A stretch of 64,000 nucleotides of DNA, from assembly GCA_051861545.1 (NCBI GenBank), contig JBIMKP010000003.1, forward strand, positions 122,000 through 185,999. Reading direction: 5' to 3'. The translations under genes and the position numbers were made by a program. Each line of letters opens with the position of its first letter. Position 1 is the stretch's first letter. Below are positions 25,440 through 33,396 of the stretch, piece by piece. Origin of the DNA: CAISCU01 sp051861545 (GTDB taxonomy: Bacteria; Bacteroidota; Bacteroidia; UKL13-3). The notes under the pieces are model-generated. The model was not told the origin of the DNA. It saw only the letters and a program-made list of their open reading frames with translations, and did not search any database.

Positions 25440-27209
25440 CTAATCTATTTTAAGATTATAATCCATTCTAGCTTGAATTCCTTGCATTTTAGCAGCACCT
25501 TGTATTTGCTTTAACCAGGTATAATTTTCACCTAATTCTTTTTCCATAAAATAAACACTTGCATTGTCTTTTAAATTGGTTAGAATTTCTTGGAAAGCAT
25601 CTTTTTGTTCAGGTAAATTCACAATTCTGTAGTCTTCAATTTTAGCTCTTTTTGCAGCAATTTTTATAGCTGTTTCTAATCCACCAAATTCGTCAACTAA
25701 ACCAATTTCTTTAGCTTCTTTACCACTCCAAACTCTACCTTGAGCAATTGAATCAACCTGAGCGGCTGTCATTTTTCTTCCTTCTGCAACTCTTCCAACA
25801 AAATCATTGTAGATTTTATCGATAGCATGTTGAATAATTTCTCTTTCAGAAGTATTTAATGGTCTGTCTGGTGAACCTAAATCGGCAAATTCACCGAATT
25901 TTACAGTTTCTACATTAATACCTAATTTTTCTTTGATTAGTTTCTGTGCATTTATTAATAATCCAAAAACACCAATAGAACCTGTAATAGTGTTAGGTTG
26001 AGCAACAATTACATCTGCTGGAGCTGCAATGAAATATCCTCCACTTGCTGCAACATTTCCCATTGAAACAACCACTGGTTTTTCTTTTTTAGTTAATACA
26101 ATTTCTCTCCAAATTACATCACTAGCTAAAGCAGAACCACCTGGTGAGTTAATTCTTAAAACTAAAGCTTTGTATTTTTTATCTGTTCTTACTTTTTTAA
26201 TGGCTTCACAAATTGTTTCAGAACCCATTGAGCCATCTGAACTTTTTCCACTCACAATATCACCTTCGCAATAAATAACAGCTATTTTTTCATCTGCAGT
26301 TGAGATATCATTTTTGGTGTTTTTGTATTTGCCTAAACCTACAAGCGATAATTTATCTTCAGCCTTTAAACCTAATTTGTTTTTTATTTCATCAAATAAT
26401 TGATCTTCATATTTTACACTATCAATCATTCCCAACTTTACTGCATCCATAGGTTCACGGATTGAAAGTTTATTGATGATATTTTCAACTTCTGCTTCTG
26501 TTTTCTTTCTGTCTTTAGCAATATTGGCAACAAAATGATGGTATAAACTTCCCATATACGATTCAATTTGTTTTCTGTTTTCATTACTCATGTGCTCAGA
26601 AATCAAAGGTTCGCCAGCTGATTTGTATTTACCATGTCTAATCAATTGTGGCTCTAAACCCAATTTGTCAAAAGCACCTTTTAGATAAATTACTTGCGAC
26701 GACATACCATTTAATAACAATTCACCACTTGGGTTGATATAAATTCTATCGGCAGTAGAAGCAAGGTAATATCCATGTTCATCCATCATTTCGGCATAAG
26801 CAAAAATGAATTTTTTAGATTTTTTAAATTCAATAAGTTCTTTTCTAATTTCTTCTAAATTGGCATAAGAATTACTGGTTAAATCTAATTCAAGTAAAAT
26901 TCCTTTGATTTTATCGTCTTTTGCAGCCTTTTTTATATTACTTAAAATTTCGTTTAATCCAACTGCTTTAGGTGCATTATCCATTCCAAACGAAGCAAAA
27001 TCCAATCCACCTTTATTGGTTCTATCAGGAATTTCATAGTTAATTCTTAAATGCAGAACTGAATTATCATCAACAGTAATTTCTGTAGGTTCATTTGAAA
27101 AGCCTGCCGCAATTCCTCCGATAACACCAGCTAATAAAAATACCAAAACTATTGAGCCAATGATAAAGCCCAACATACTGGCAAATGTGAATTTAAAAAA
27201 TTGTTTCAT
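25440..27209 (-). CDS. sppA: Signal peptide peptidase SppA, long (67K) type
   Basis: A 589-residue inner-membrane protein with one N-terminal anchor (12-36) and the two S49 halves. The general-base lysine is K196 in HGKYKSAGEP (E. coli K209). The nucleophile is S389 in SMGNVAASGGYFI (E. coli S409). LRINSPGGSALAS precedes it as expected. It degrades cleaved signal peptides in the membrane. It is transcribed alone, leftward, and is convergent with the PAS gene. A long leader of about 155 bases separates it from divergent purB. Confidence 0.95.
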   Translation of the reverse strand: MKQFFKFTFASMLGFIIGSIVLVFLLAGVIGGIAAGFSNEPTEITVDDNSVLHLRINYEIPDRTNKGGLDFASFGMDNAPKAVGLNEILSNIKKAAKDDKIKGILLELDLTSNSYANLEEIRKELIEFKKSKKFIFAYAEMMDEHGYYLASTADRIYINPSGELLLNGMSSQVIYLKGAFDKLGLEPQLIRHGKYKSAGEPLISEHMSNENRKQIESYMGSLYHHFVANIAKDRKKTEAEVENIINKLSIREPMDAVKLGMIDSVKYEDQLFDEIKNKLGLKAEDKLSLVGLGKYKNTKNDISTADEKIAVIYCEGDIVSGKSSDGSMGSETICEAIKKVRTDKKYKALVLRINSPGGSALASDVIWREIVLTKKEKPVVVSMGNVAASGGYFIAAPADVIVAQPNTITGSIGVFGLLINAQKLIKEKLGINVETVKFGEFADLGSPDRPLNTSEREIIQHAIDKIYNDFVGRVAEGRKMTAAQVDSIAQGRVWSGKEAKEIGLVDEFGGLETAIKIAAKRAKIEDYRIVNLPEQKDAFQEILTNLKDNASVYFMEKELGENYTWLKQIQGAAKMQGIQARMDYNLKID

Positions 27210-27334
27210 TCTTGTTTGTTAATTTGGTTGTAAATATACAATAGTGATTGTGCTTCACAATTTTCATTTTTGATAACAGGACAGTTCAAATCATTAAATG
27301 GAAAAAATCAAAGATGGCTTTTCAAGCTTTCTAT

Positions 27335-27342
27335 TACTTTTG
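27335..27342 (+). promoter_or_regulatory. Probable -7 promoter box of purB
   Basis: TACTTTTG is an exact match to the Bacteroidota TAnnTTTG box, 22 bases before the purB ATG. The -33 element is weak. Confidence 0.5.
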
Positions 27343-27363
27343 CACTGATTTAATTATAATAAA

Positions 27364-28716
27364 ATGAATTTAACAGAATTAAGTGCGATAAGTCCGGTTG
27401 ATGGAAGATATAGACGTCAAACTAAAAACTTAGCTAATTATTTTAGCGAATTTGGCTTGATAAAATACCGTGTTCTCGTTGAAATTGAGTACTTTATAGC
27501 ACTTTCTGAAAAACCTTTGCCTCAATTAGCATCTGTTTTAAATGATGATACAAAACGTTCTTTAAGAGCTATTTATCAGAATTTTACTGAAGAACAAGCT
27601 CTAAAAATAAAGGAAATCGAAAAAACAACAAATCACGATGTAAAGGCTGTTGAATACTTTTTAAAAGATGAATTTGAAAAATTAGGATTAAATTCAAGTT
27701 TAGAATTTGTGCATTTTGGATTAACCTCTCAAGATATCAACAATACTGCCATTCCGTTGAGTTTAAAAGAGGCTGTTTTAAATGAAATTTTACCTCAAAT
27801 CGAAAAAATAGTTGAACTGATAAAAAGCCAAGCAACTGAGTGGAAGGATATTTCTCTTTTAGCCAGAACGCACGGTCAGCCAGCATCTCCAACCAGTTTA
27901 GGGAAAGAATGGATGGTTTTTGCTGAGAGATTGGATGTTCAATTAAAACAACTTAAACAAATACCTTTTTCTGCAAAATTTGGTGGAGCAACTGGTAATT
28001 TTAATGCGCATCATGTTGCTTATCCTCAAATTAACTGGGTTGAATTTGGAAACGATTTTGTGAACAATAAACTTGGTTTAAGCAGGTCGCAATACACAAC
28101 CCAGATAGAACATTATGATAATTTAGCTGCATTATTTCATGCCTGTTCAAGAATTAATACAATATTATTAGACTTTAGCAGAGATGTTTGGCAGTATATT
28201 TCTATGGAATATTTCAAGCAGCAATTAAAAGCCGGAGAAGTTGGATCAAGCGCAATGCCGCATAAAGTAAATCCAATTGATTTTGAAAATGCAGAAGGAA
28301 ATTTGGGAATTGCCAATGCTATATTTGAACATTTGGCAGCTAAATTGCCAGTTTCGAGGTTACAAAGAGATTTAACAGATAGCACAGTTTTGAGAAATAT
28401 AGGAGTTCCTTTTGCACATCAAACCATTGCGTTTAATTCTTTATTAAAAGGAATGGGTAAATTATTATTGAATGAGCAGAAGTTAAAAGCTGATTTAGAG
28501 AACAATTGGGCTGTAGTTGCAGAAGCAATTCAAACTATTTTAAGACGAGAAGGCTTTGAAAAACCTTATGAAGCCTTAAAATCATTAACCAGAACAAATG
28601 AACAAATAGGAGAGAAGCAAATAAAAGAATTTATAACTACCTTGCAACTTAGTGATGAAGTTAAAAACGAATTATTACAAATCACTCCACATAATTATAT
28701 AGGAATTCAGGCATGA
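27364..28716 (+). CDS. purB: Adenylosuccinate lyase
   Basis: A 450-residue fumarase/aspartase-superfamily enzyme. The signature loop is SSAMPHKVNPIDFENAEGN with catalytic serine at 295-296. The first conserved region TSQDINNTA and second ARTHGQPASP (general acid His) are present. It catalyses two steps of purine synthesis: SAICAR to AICAR and adenylosuccinate to AMP. The last four bases overlap the next lipoprotein gene (ATGA), so three genes are probably co-transcribed. Confidence 0.97.
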   Translation: MNLTELSAISPVDGRYRRQTKNLANYFSEFGLIKYRVLVEIEYFIALSEKPLPQLASVLNDDTKRSLRAIYQNFTEEQALKIKEIEKTTNHDVKAVEYFLKDEFEKLGLNSSLEFVHFGLTSQDINNTAIPLSLKEAVLNEILPQIEKIVELIKSQATEWKDISLLARTHGQPASPTSLGKEWMVFAERLDVQLKQLKQIPFSAKFGGATGNFNAHHVAYPQINWVEFGNDFVNNKLGLSRSQYTTQIEHYDNLAALFHACSRINTILLDFSRDVWQYISMEYFKQQLKAGEVGSSAMPHKVNPIDFENAEGNLGIANAIFEHLAAKLPVSRLQRDLTDSTVLRNIGVPFAHQTIAFNSLLKGMGKLLLNEQKLKADLENNWAVVAEAIQTILRREGFEKPYEALKSLTRTNEQIGEKQIKEFITTLQLSDEVKNELLQITPHNYIGIQA

Positions 28717-29264
28717 AAAAATTTATTCTAGGTTTAATGTTATTGGGATTGTTACAAATTTCTTGTGATGAACCAACTCCTCATATTATTTTTCCACCAG
28801 AAGATACAACTGCAAACAATAACAATGTATATAAATCTGATAATAGCGGTGGTTCAATTCCGGGATTAGATGCACAGGTTATAGATTATACATTGCCAAA
28901 CGAGTATCAAAATAAATCTCAAATGTTTAGAGATAGTACAATTGTTATGAGTTGGTCATCTGCAGGTTTTAAAAGCGCGAAACACTTTATTCGCTTTTTT
29001 GAGCAATTTCAGTGGGATGTAATGGACAGAAACAAAGAAAAAATTGCAGCACGAATACAGTTTCCATTAAGAGACTATAAAACTAAAGCTGAATTTTACA
29101 GGCATTTTGATTCAATATTTGCTCCAACTTTTGTAGAACAAGTCTTACATCAAAATCCATCAGAAATTTTTAGAAATAAAAAAGGTGCGATGATTGGAAA
29201 CGATGGCCAACTTTGGATGAAGCCCAAAGGTTCTACTTATGTAATTTTTGAAGTTAATCCGTAA
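28713..29264 (+). CDS. Lipoprotein of unknown function
   Basis: A 183-residue protein with a lipoprotein signal (LLGLLQISC, Cys at about 18) followed by a low-complexity, Pro/Asn-rich linker. The mature domain (SQMFRDSTIVMSWSSAGFKSAKHFIRFFEQFQWDV) is not a family I recognise. It is translationally coupled to purB through ATGA. A functional link to purine synthesis is not implied by the sequence; it is more likely an outer-membrane lipoprotein that uses the purB promoter. Confidence 0.6.
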   Translation: MKKFILGLMLLGLLQISCDEPTPHIIFPPEDTTANNNNVYKSDNSGGSIPGLDAQVIDYTLPNEYQNKSQMFRDSTIVMSWSSAGFKSAKHFIRFFEQFQWDVMDRNKEKIAARIQFPLRDYKTKAEFYRHFDSIFAPTFVEQVLHQNPSEIFRNKKGAMIGNDGQLWMKPKGSTYVIFEVNP

Positions 29265-29268
29265 TCTA

Positions 29269-29733
29269 ATGGCATTTATATCTTTTCCCGATTTTGATTT
29301 ATTAGCTTATACTTCAAAACTCAAAACTGATACTATTCCTGTTTGGGGAAGTATGACTTCTCAACACATGTTAGAACATATGTTGCTTCCATTGGAAATT
29401 GCACAGGGAAAACTTGTAGTTGAGGTAATTACACCAGCAGAAAAAGTTGAAAAGACAAAATTACTATTTTTAATGAGTGAAGCTCCTTTAAAACGCGGAT
29501 TTCCTGCTCCATTTTTAAAAGAAGGTTTACAAGATTTAAAATACTCAAATTTAGAAGAGGCAGGTTTAGCTCTTAAAAATGAGATAGATAGCTTTATTAA
29601 GTATTGGAATGAAAATCCGGAATCAAAGTTTAATCACCCAGTTTTTGGGCCATTAAATAAAGAAGAATGGATAAGATTTCAGACGAAACATTTTACACAT
29701 CATTTCACTCAATTTGGCATTTTTGAAGGCTAA
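29269..29733 (+). CDS. DUF1569 / DinB-like protein
   Basis: A 154-residue protein from MAFISFPDFDLLAY, 4 bases after the upstream stop; an in-frame ATG at 29248 overlaps that gene. Histidines typical of DinB-fold metal sites occur in SQHMLEHML and KHFTHHFTQF, and FGPLNKEEWIRFQTKHF is the conserved end of the DUF1569 family. These small four-helix proteins are often near phenylacetate genes elsewhere, but not here. Probably a metal- or thiol-dependent enzyme; function unknown. Confidence 0.65.
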   Translation: MAFISFPDFDLLAYTSKLKTDTIPVWGSMTSQHMLEHMLLPLEIAQGKLVVEVITPAEKVEKTKLLFLMSEAPLKRGFPAPFLKEGLQDLKYSNLEEAGLALKNEIDSFIKYWNENPESKFNHPVFGPLNKEEWIRFQTKHFTHHFTQFGIFEG

Positions 29734-29744
29734 TACTGAGAAAG

Positions 29745-29776
29745 TTTGGAATTTTAATTAGAATTTCCCAAATTTG
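29745..29776 (+). promoter_or_regulatory. Probable promoter of rpsP-rimM
   Basis: TTTG at 29745-29748 and CAAATTTG at 29769-29776 lie 20 bases apart, a good fit to the Bacteroidota -33/-7 pattern (one mismatch in the -7 box). The 50-base leader that follows includes a small GC-rich hairpin around CCCCG/CGGGG (29779-29805), which is unusual in this AT-rich region. Confidence 0.5.
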
Positions 29777-29826
29777 CAGCCCCGTGGAAATGGAGACCCC
29801 GGGTTAAAACAACAAATTATTATTAT

Positions 29827-30402
29827 ATGTCAGTAAAAATCAGGCTACAACGTCATGGACGTTCAAAAGCACCTTTTTACCACGTAGTGGTGGCGGATTC
29901 ACGTGCTCCGAGGGATGGTAAGTTTATCGAAAAGATTGGTTCATACCTTCCTCAAACACAACCGGCAACAATTGACCTGGATGTGAATCGTGCAGTTTAT
30001 TGGTTAAACAATGGTGCTCAACCAACCGACACTTGTCGTGCTTTGTTATCTTACAAAGGAGCTTTATTGAAACATCACCTTGAAATGGGTGTTGCTAAAG
30101 GTGCAATTACTCAAGAACAAGCCGATGCTAAATTTGAAACTTGGGTTTCTGATAAAGCAAACAAGGTTGAACAACACAAATCTCGTGTTAACATGAGTGC
30201 AAAAGATCAAGCTGCTGCTAAACTTGCTGATGAAGCAAAAGCAAATGCTGCTCGTGCAGAGAAAATTGCTGCTAAATTAGCTGCTGCTGAGGCTGCTATT
30301 GCTGCTGCAAATGCACCTGCTGTAGAAGAAGTTCCTGCAACTGAAGAAGCACCTGCTGTAGAAGAAGCTGCTGCTGAAGCAACTGAAACTCCTGCAGAAT
30401 AA
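29827..30402 (+). CDS. rpsP: 30S ribosomal protein S16 with acidic Ala-rich tail
   Basis: A 191-residue protein. Residues 1-85 are canonical S16 (SVKIRLQRHGRSKAPFYHVVVADSRAPRDG, then IGSYLP and VDLDVNRA-like YWLNNGAQPTDT). The rest is an extension that ends in a run of Ala/Glu/Pro (EEVPATEEAPAVEEAAAEATE). Such tails are common in Bacteroidota S16 and are presumably flexible. It is the first gene of the operon with rimM 4 bases away. Confidence 0.96.
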   Translation: MSVKIRLQRHGRSKAPFYHVVVADSRAPRDGKFIEKIGSYLPQTQPATIDLDVNRAVYWLNNGAQPTDTCRALLSYKGALLKHHLEMGVAKGAITQEQADAKFETWVSDKANKVEQHKSRVNMSAKDQAAAKLADEAKANAARAEKIAAKLAAAEAAIAAANAPAVEEVPATEEAPAVEEAAAEATETPAE

Positions 30403-30405
30403 TTA

Positions 30406-30918
30406 TTGACCTTGAAAACTATCAACAGAAAAGACTTCGATTTTATCGGTTCTGTTGTGAAAGTTCATGGTAATTTTGGTGAGTTGAAAATTCAACTCAA
30501 TCAAAAAGAAAAATTAAAGGAATGGGCTTTTCTCGAAATTCGGGAAAAGCCTGTTCCTTTTTTATTGGAATCATTTCGCCACCTAACAGGAAATGAATAC
30601 CTGATTAAACTGAAGAATATCGATACAGTTGATTCTGCTTCCGATTTTATTGGCTATAATTTAATGATGCCTTTAAAAAAAGGTGCTAAACGTAAACAAA
30701 AAGTAGACGAAGATTTAATTGGTTTTCTTTTGATTGATGAAAACCATGGTGAAATTGGTAGGGTAGAAGAATTAATTGAAATGCCAATGCAGTTATTATT
30801 CAGAACTACTTTTAACAATAAAGAATTATTAATCCCCGCTGTTGAACCTATCATTCAGTGGGTTGATGATGAAACAAAGGAAATCGGACTTGATTTGCCT
30901 GAGGGTTTGCTGGATTAG
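30406..30918 (+). CDS. rimM: Ribosome maturation factor RimM
   Basis: A 170-residue protein starting at TTG (30406, or TTG 30412). The N-terminal RimM barrel reads FIGSVVKVHGNFGELKIQL, and the PRC-barrel half contains IGRVEELIEMPMQLLF and LLIPAVEPIIQWVD. It assists 16S processing and S19 assembly in the 30S head. It is coupled to rpsP. Its TAG overlaps the stop codon of the convergent lipoprotein gene. Confidence 0.94.
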   Translation: MTLKTINRKDFDFIGSVVKVHGNFGELKIQLNQKEKLKEWAFLEIREKPVPFLLESFRHLTGNEYLIKLKNIDTVDSASDFIGYNLMMPLKKGAKRKQKVDEDLIGFLLIDENHGEIGRVEELIEMPMQLLFRTTFNNKELLIPAVEPIIQWVDDETKEIGLDLPEGLLD

Positions 30919-31421
30919 TTTGAATTACAATATTTAATTATCAATGAATCAGCATTTCTAATTCCCAGTTTTTGAGCAGATTTTAAATCATTACAAGCCT
31001 TTTCAATTTCTTTTTTATTCAAATAAATCATCGCTCGATTATTATAAGCTTCTCCGTGATTGGGATTCAACTCAATAACTTTGTTATAATCACTAATTGC
31101 ACTTGTATCTTTTAATTGATACTTAGCAACTGCTCTAAAATAATAGGCATCCTCATATAATGGATGCATTAAAATATAACTTGAATAATCAAGTATGGCT
31201 TCTGCAAATTTCTCGGAACGATGTTTTGAAAATGCCCTTAAATAAAGTCCATCTTCATATCGAGGGTTTTTATCCAATAAGTCATTCAGTGTTGCAATAC
31301 ACAAAGAGTCATTCCCTGAATCGTAATATGAATTTGCTTCTTGGTATAATTCGGTATCTGATTTTTCATGTTGGCACGATATCAGCAAAAATAAGCAGAT
31401 GTATATATATACTTTAATCAT
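30915..31421 (-). CDS. TPR lipoprotein
   Basis: A 168-residue protein with lipoprotein signal (LFLLISC, Cys16) and three to four tetratricopeptide repeats (for example AEAILDYSSYILMHPLYEDAYYFRAVAKYQ and YNKVIELNPNHGEAYNNRAMIYLNKKE). It should be an outer-membrane lipoprotein scaffolding other proteins. It is separated by one base from the barrel-like gene upstream and overlaps rimM at the stop codons. It interrupts what is in many bacteria the rpsP-rimM-trmD-rplS operon. Confidence 0.78.
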   Translation of the reverse strand: MIKVYIYICLFLLISCQHEKSDTELYQEANSYYDSGNDSLCIATLNDLLDKNPRYEDGLYLRAFSKHRSEKFAEAILDYSSYILMHPLYEDAYYFRAVAKYQLKDTSAISDYNKVIELNPNHGEAYNNRAMIYLNKKEIEKACNDLKSAQKLGIRNADSLIIKYCNSN

Positions 31422-31422
31422 C

Positions 31423-32055
31423 TTACCACATATCTATATCTTCCCAAACGTAAGGACTTGCAATACAAATGCCCACAAATAAGGTTTGGGGTAAATGGTC
31501 GTAACCAACATTTAAAATGATTCTACTTGTGAGAGGAACAAAAACTCCTACATTTAAATTCATTTCAAATTTGGTTTCATTTTCATTAACAATCCATTCG
31601 GTTTTATTGGGGTCGCCTAATGGGTGAATGGCATCAAATTGTCTAATACGAGTAACGCCAGCTCCAATGTAAACAGGGATTTTCTTGGTTATAGGAAGAA
31701 CAAAATTTAAACAAGCATTGTAAACATAATTTCTTGAAATTTCACCAGTAAACCATTTGTTTTTAGCGGCGTTTTCGAACAAAACTGAACTAAAATTTTT
31801 TTCTCTGGTTTCGATTATGCTTCTTGCTCCAACTCTCCAGCTAACACCAAAACCAATTTTTCTGAAACTAATATGATTTCCACCAATCATTAGCTCTTTA
31901 TGAGGCAAAACACCCATTCCAAGAGAATTATATAAAATAGGTTTGCCTTTATTTTCTTTTAAGATATGCTGAAGGTTAAAATCCTTTTTTAAAGAATATT
32001 GTGCAAATAATTGCTGGGTGCAAATCATTATAAAAACAAAAAAAAGTTTTTTCAT
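31423..32055 (-). CDS. Outer-membrane beta-barrel-like protein
   Basis: A 210-residue protein with a clear signal peptide (MKKLFFVFIMICTQQLFAQ). The mature part alternates polar and hydrophobic residues in short strands ending in aromatics (FRKIGFGVSWRVGARSI, IPVYIGAGVTRI, KFEMNLNVGVFVPLTSRIILNVGYDHL), consistent with an eight-stranded OmpW/OprF-type barrel. The last residue is Trp. It forms an operon with the TPR lipoprotein. It is divergent from trmD across about 80 bases. Confidence 0.62.
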   Translation of the reverse strand: MKKLFFVFIMICTQQLFAQYSLKKDFNLQHILKENKGKPILYNSLGMGVLPHKELMIGGNHISFRKIGFGVSWRVGARSIIETREKNFSSVLFENAAKNKWFTGEISRNYVYNACLNFVLPITKKIPVYIGAGVTRIRQFDAIHPLGDPNKTEWIVNENETKFEMNLNVGVFVPLTSRIILNVGYDHLPQTLFVGICIASPYVWEDIDMW

Positions 32056-32135
32056 ACAATCAAAAATAATAGAATCATTTGGATTCTGAACTCAGAAATG
32101 CGTCTAATTTCTTTGTTTTTGGTAAATTGCGCCTC

Positions 32136-32810
32136 ATGCGAATAGATATTTTAACCCTCTTTCCCGAAATTTTTCAAGGTCCATTTAGTGAATCTATACT
32201 AAAAAGGGCCATCGAACAGCAGAAAGTTGAAATTAATTTGCACAATATCAGAGATTTTTCAAGCAACAAACACAAAAAGGTAGATGATTATCCTTTTGGA
32301 GGTGGCGCAGGAATGGTGATGGCAGTTGAACCAATCGACAATTGTTTGGAAAGCCTTAAATCTGAAAGAGTTTATGATGAAATTATTTATTTGAGTCCCG
32401 ATGGAGAATTATTCGACCAAAAAATAGCCAATCAATTATCAGGTAAAAAAAATATCGCTTTTTTATGTGGACATTATAAAGGAGTGGATGAAAGAGTTCG
32501 AGAGAATTTGGTTACCAGAGAGTTATCGCTTGGAAATTTCGTTTTAACCGGAGGAGAACTAGCTACGGCCGTGATGGTTGATGCAATAGTTCGATTAATT
32601 CCAGGTGTTTTGGGTGATGAAAGTTCTGCATTAAGTGATTCTTTTCAAGATGATTTAATATCGCCACCTGTATATACTCGTCCGGCAGATTATAAAGGTT
32701 GGAAGGTTCCGGAGGTGCTTTTATCGGGTCATCAGGCTAAAATTGACGAATGGAGACACGAAAAAAGTTTAGAAAGAACAAAAGAAAGAAGGCCAGAATT
32801 GTTGAAATAG
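32136..32810 (+). CDS. trmD: tRNA (guanine-N1)-methyltransferase
   Basis: A 224-residue SPOUT methyltransferase from MRIDILTLFPEIF; a longer frame from 32079 is upstream noise. Motifs: DDYPFGGGAGMVM, the trefoil-knot SAM site FLCGHYKGVDERV and GNFVLTGGELA, then VLLSGHQAKIDEWR. It makes m1G37 in tRNAs reading CNN codons, which prevents +1 frameshifting. It is followed by rplS after 127 bases, which includes rplS's own promoter. Confidence 0.97.
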   Translation: MRIDILTLFPEIFQGPFSESILKRAIEQQKVEINLHNIRDFSSNKHKKVDDYPFGGGAGMVMAVEPIDNCLESLKSERVYDEIIYLSPDGELFDQKIANQLSGKKNIAFLCGHYKGVDERVRENLVTRELSLGNFVLTGGELATAVMVDAIVRLIPGVLGDESSALSDSFQDDLISPPVYTRPADYKGWKVPEVLLSGHQAKIDEWRHEKSLERTKERRPELLK

Positions 32811-32873
32811 CAGTAAAATCTATACAAAAAATCAAATAATGTGGGTAAACCTAAATTTTTTTTGAAACAGCTT

Positions 32874-32903
32874 TTTGATTTTAATTGAAAAACCCTATTT
32901 TCG
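32874..32903 (+). promoter_or_regulatory. Probable promoter of rplS
   Basis: TTTG at 32874-32877 and TATTTTCG at 32896-32903, 18 bases apart, match the Bacteroidota -33/-7 pattern with one change. The leader is about 28 bases. Confidence 0.55.
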
Positions 32904-32937
32904 CAGTCCCAATTTTTGGAAGAAAGATAAGAGAATC

Positions 32938-33285
32938 ATGGACGCAATAAAATTTGTTGAGCAAGAATTTACCCAAGGAAAAAGTTTCCCGGCTTTCAAA
33001 GCTGGTGATACAGTTAATGTACATTACAAAATCCGTGAGGGTAACAAAGAACGTATTCAGCAGTACCAAGGTGTAGTGCTACAACGTCGTAACTCAGGTT
33101 TAAACGAAACACTTACAGTTCGTAAAATTTCGAATGGTGTAGGTGTTGAACGTATTTTTCCTTTATACAGTTTAAACATTGATAAAATTGAATTAGTCGG
33201 TCGTGGAAAAGTGCGTAGAGCTCGTTTGTTCTACTTGCGTGCTGCCAAAGGCAAAAGGGCTAAAGTTAAAGAGAGAAGAGGGTAA
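32938..33285 (+). CDS. rplS: 50S ribosomal protein L19
   Basis: A 115-residue protein from MDAIKFVEQEF, the standard L19 length; the frame extends to 32875 through the promoter. Conserved core: FKAGDTVNVHYKIREG, QYQGVVLQRRNSG, VRKISNGVGVERIFPLYS and KVRRARLFYLR. L19 sits at the 30S-50S interface. It has its own promoter and terminator, so it is a single-gene unit here. Confidence 0.97.
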   Translation: MDAIKFVEQEFTQGKSFPAFKAGDTVNVHYKIREGNKERIQQYQGVVLQRRNSGLNETLTVRKISNGVGVERIFPLYSLNIDKIELVGRGKVRRARLFYLRAAKGKRAKVKERRG

Positions 33286-33305
33286 AATTTTATAACTTAA
33301 GCAAA

Positions 33306-33347
33306 ATGCCCCGGTTCATGCAATATGGATCGGGGTTTTTGTTTTTT
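33306..33347 (+). terminator. Intrinsic terminator of rplS
   Basis: Stem CCCCGGTTC / GGATCGGGG (with G-T pair) and loop ATGCAATAT, then TTTTTGTTTTTT. Confidence 0.88.
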
Positions 33348-33379
33348 CAACACAAGCAGTTCTATTTGCTTGAAACCAT

Positions 33380-33387
33380 TATTTTCG
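33380..33387 (+). promoter_or_regulatory. Probable -7 promoter box of valS
   Basis: TATTTTCG, identical to the -7 boxes proposed for ffh and rplS, lies 10 bases before the valS ATG. This position argues for the ATG at 33397 and against the longer frame. Confidence 0.45.
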
Positions 33388-33396
33388 CCAAGTTTT

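Noticed and set aside
30207..30425. A 72-residue Ala/Ser-rich minus-strand frame
   Set aside because: Antisense of the S16 Ala/Glu tail; the repetitive GCT/GCA codons produce it by chance.
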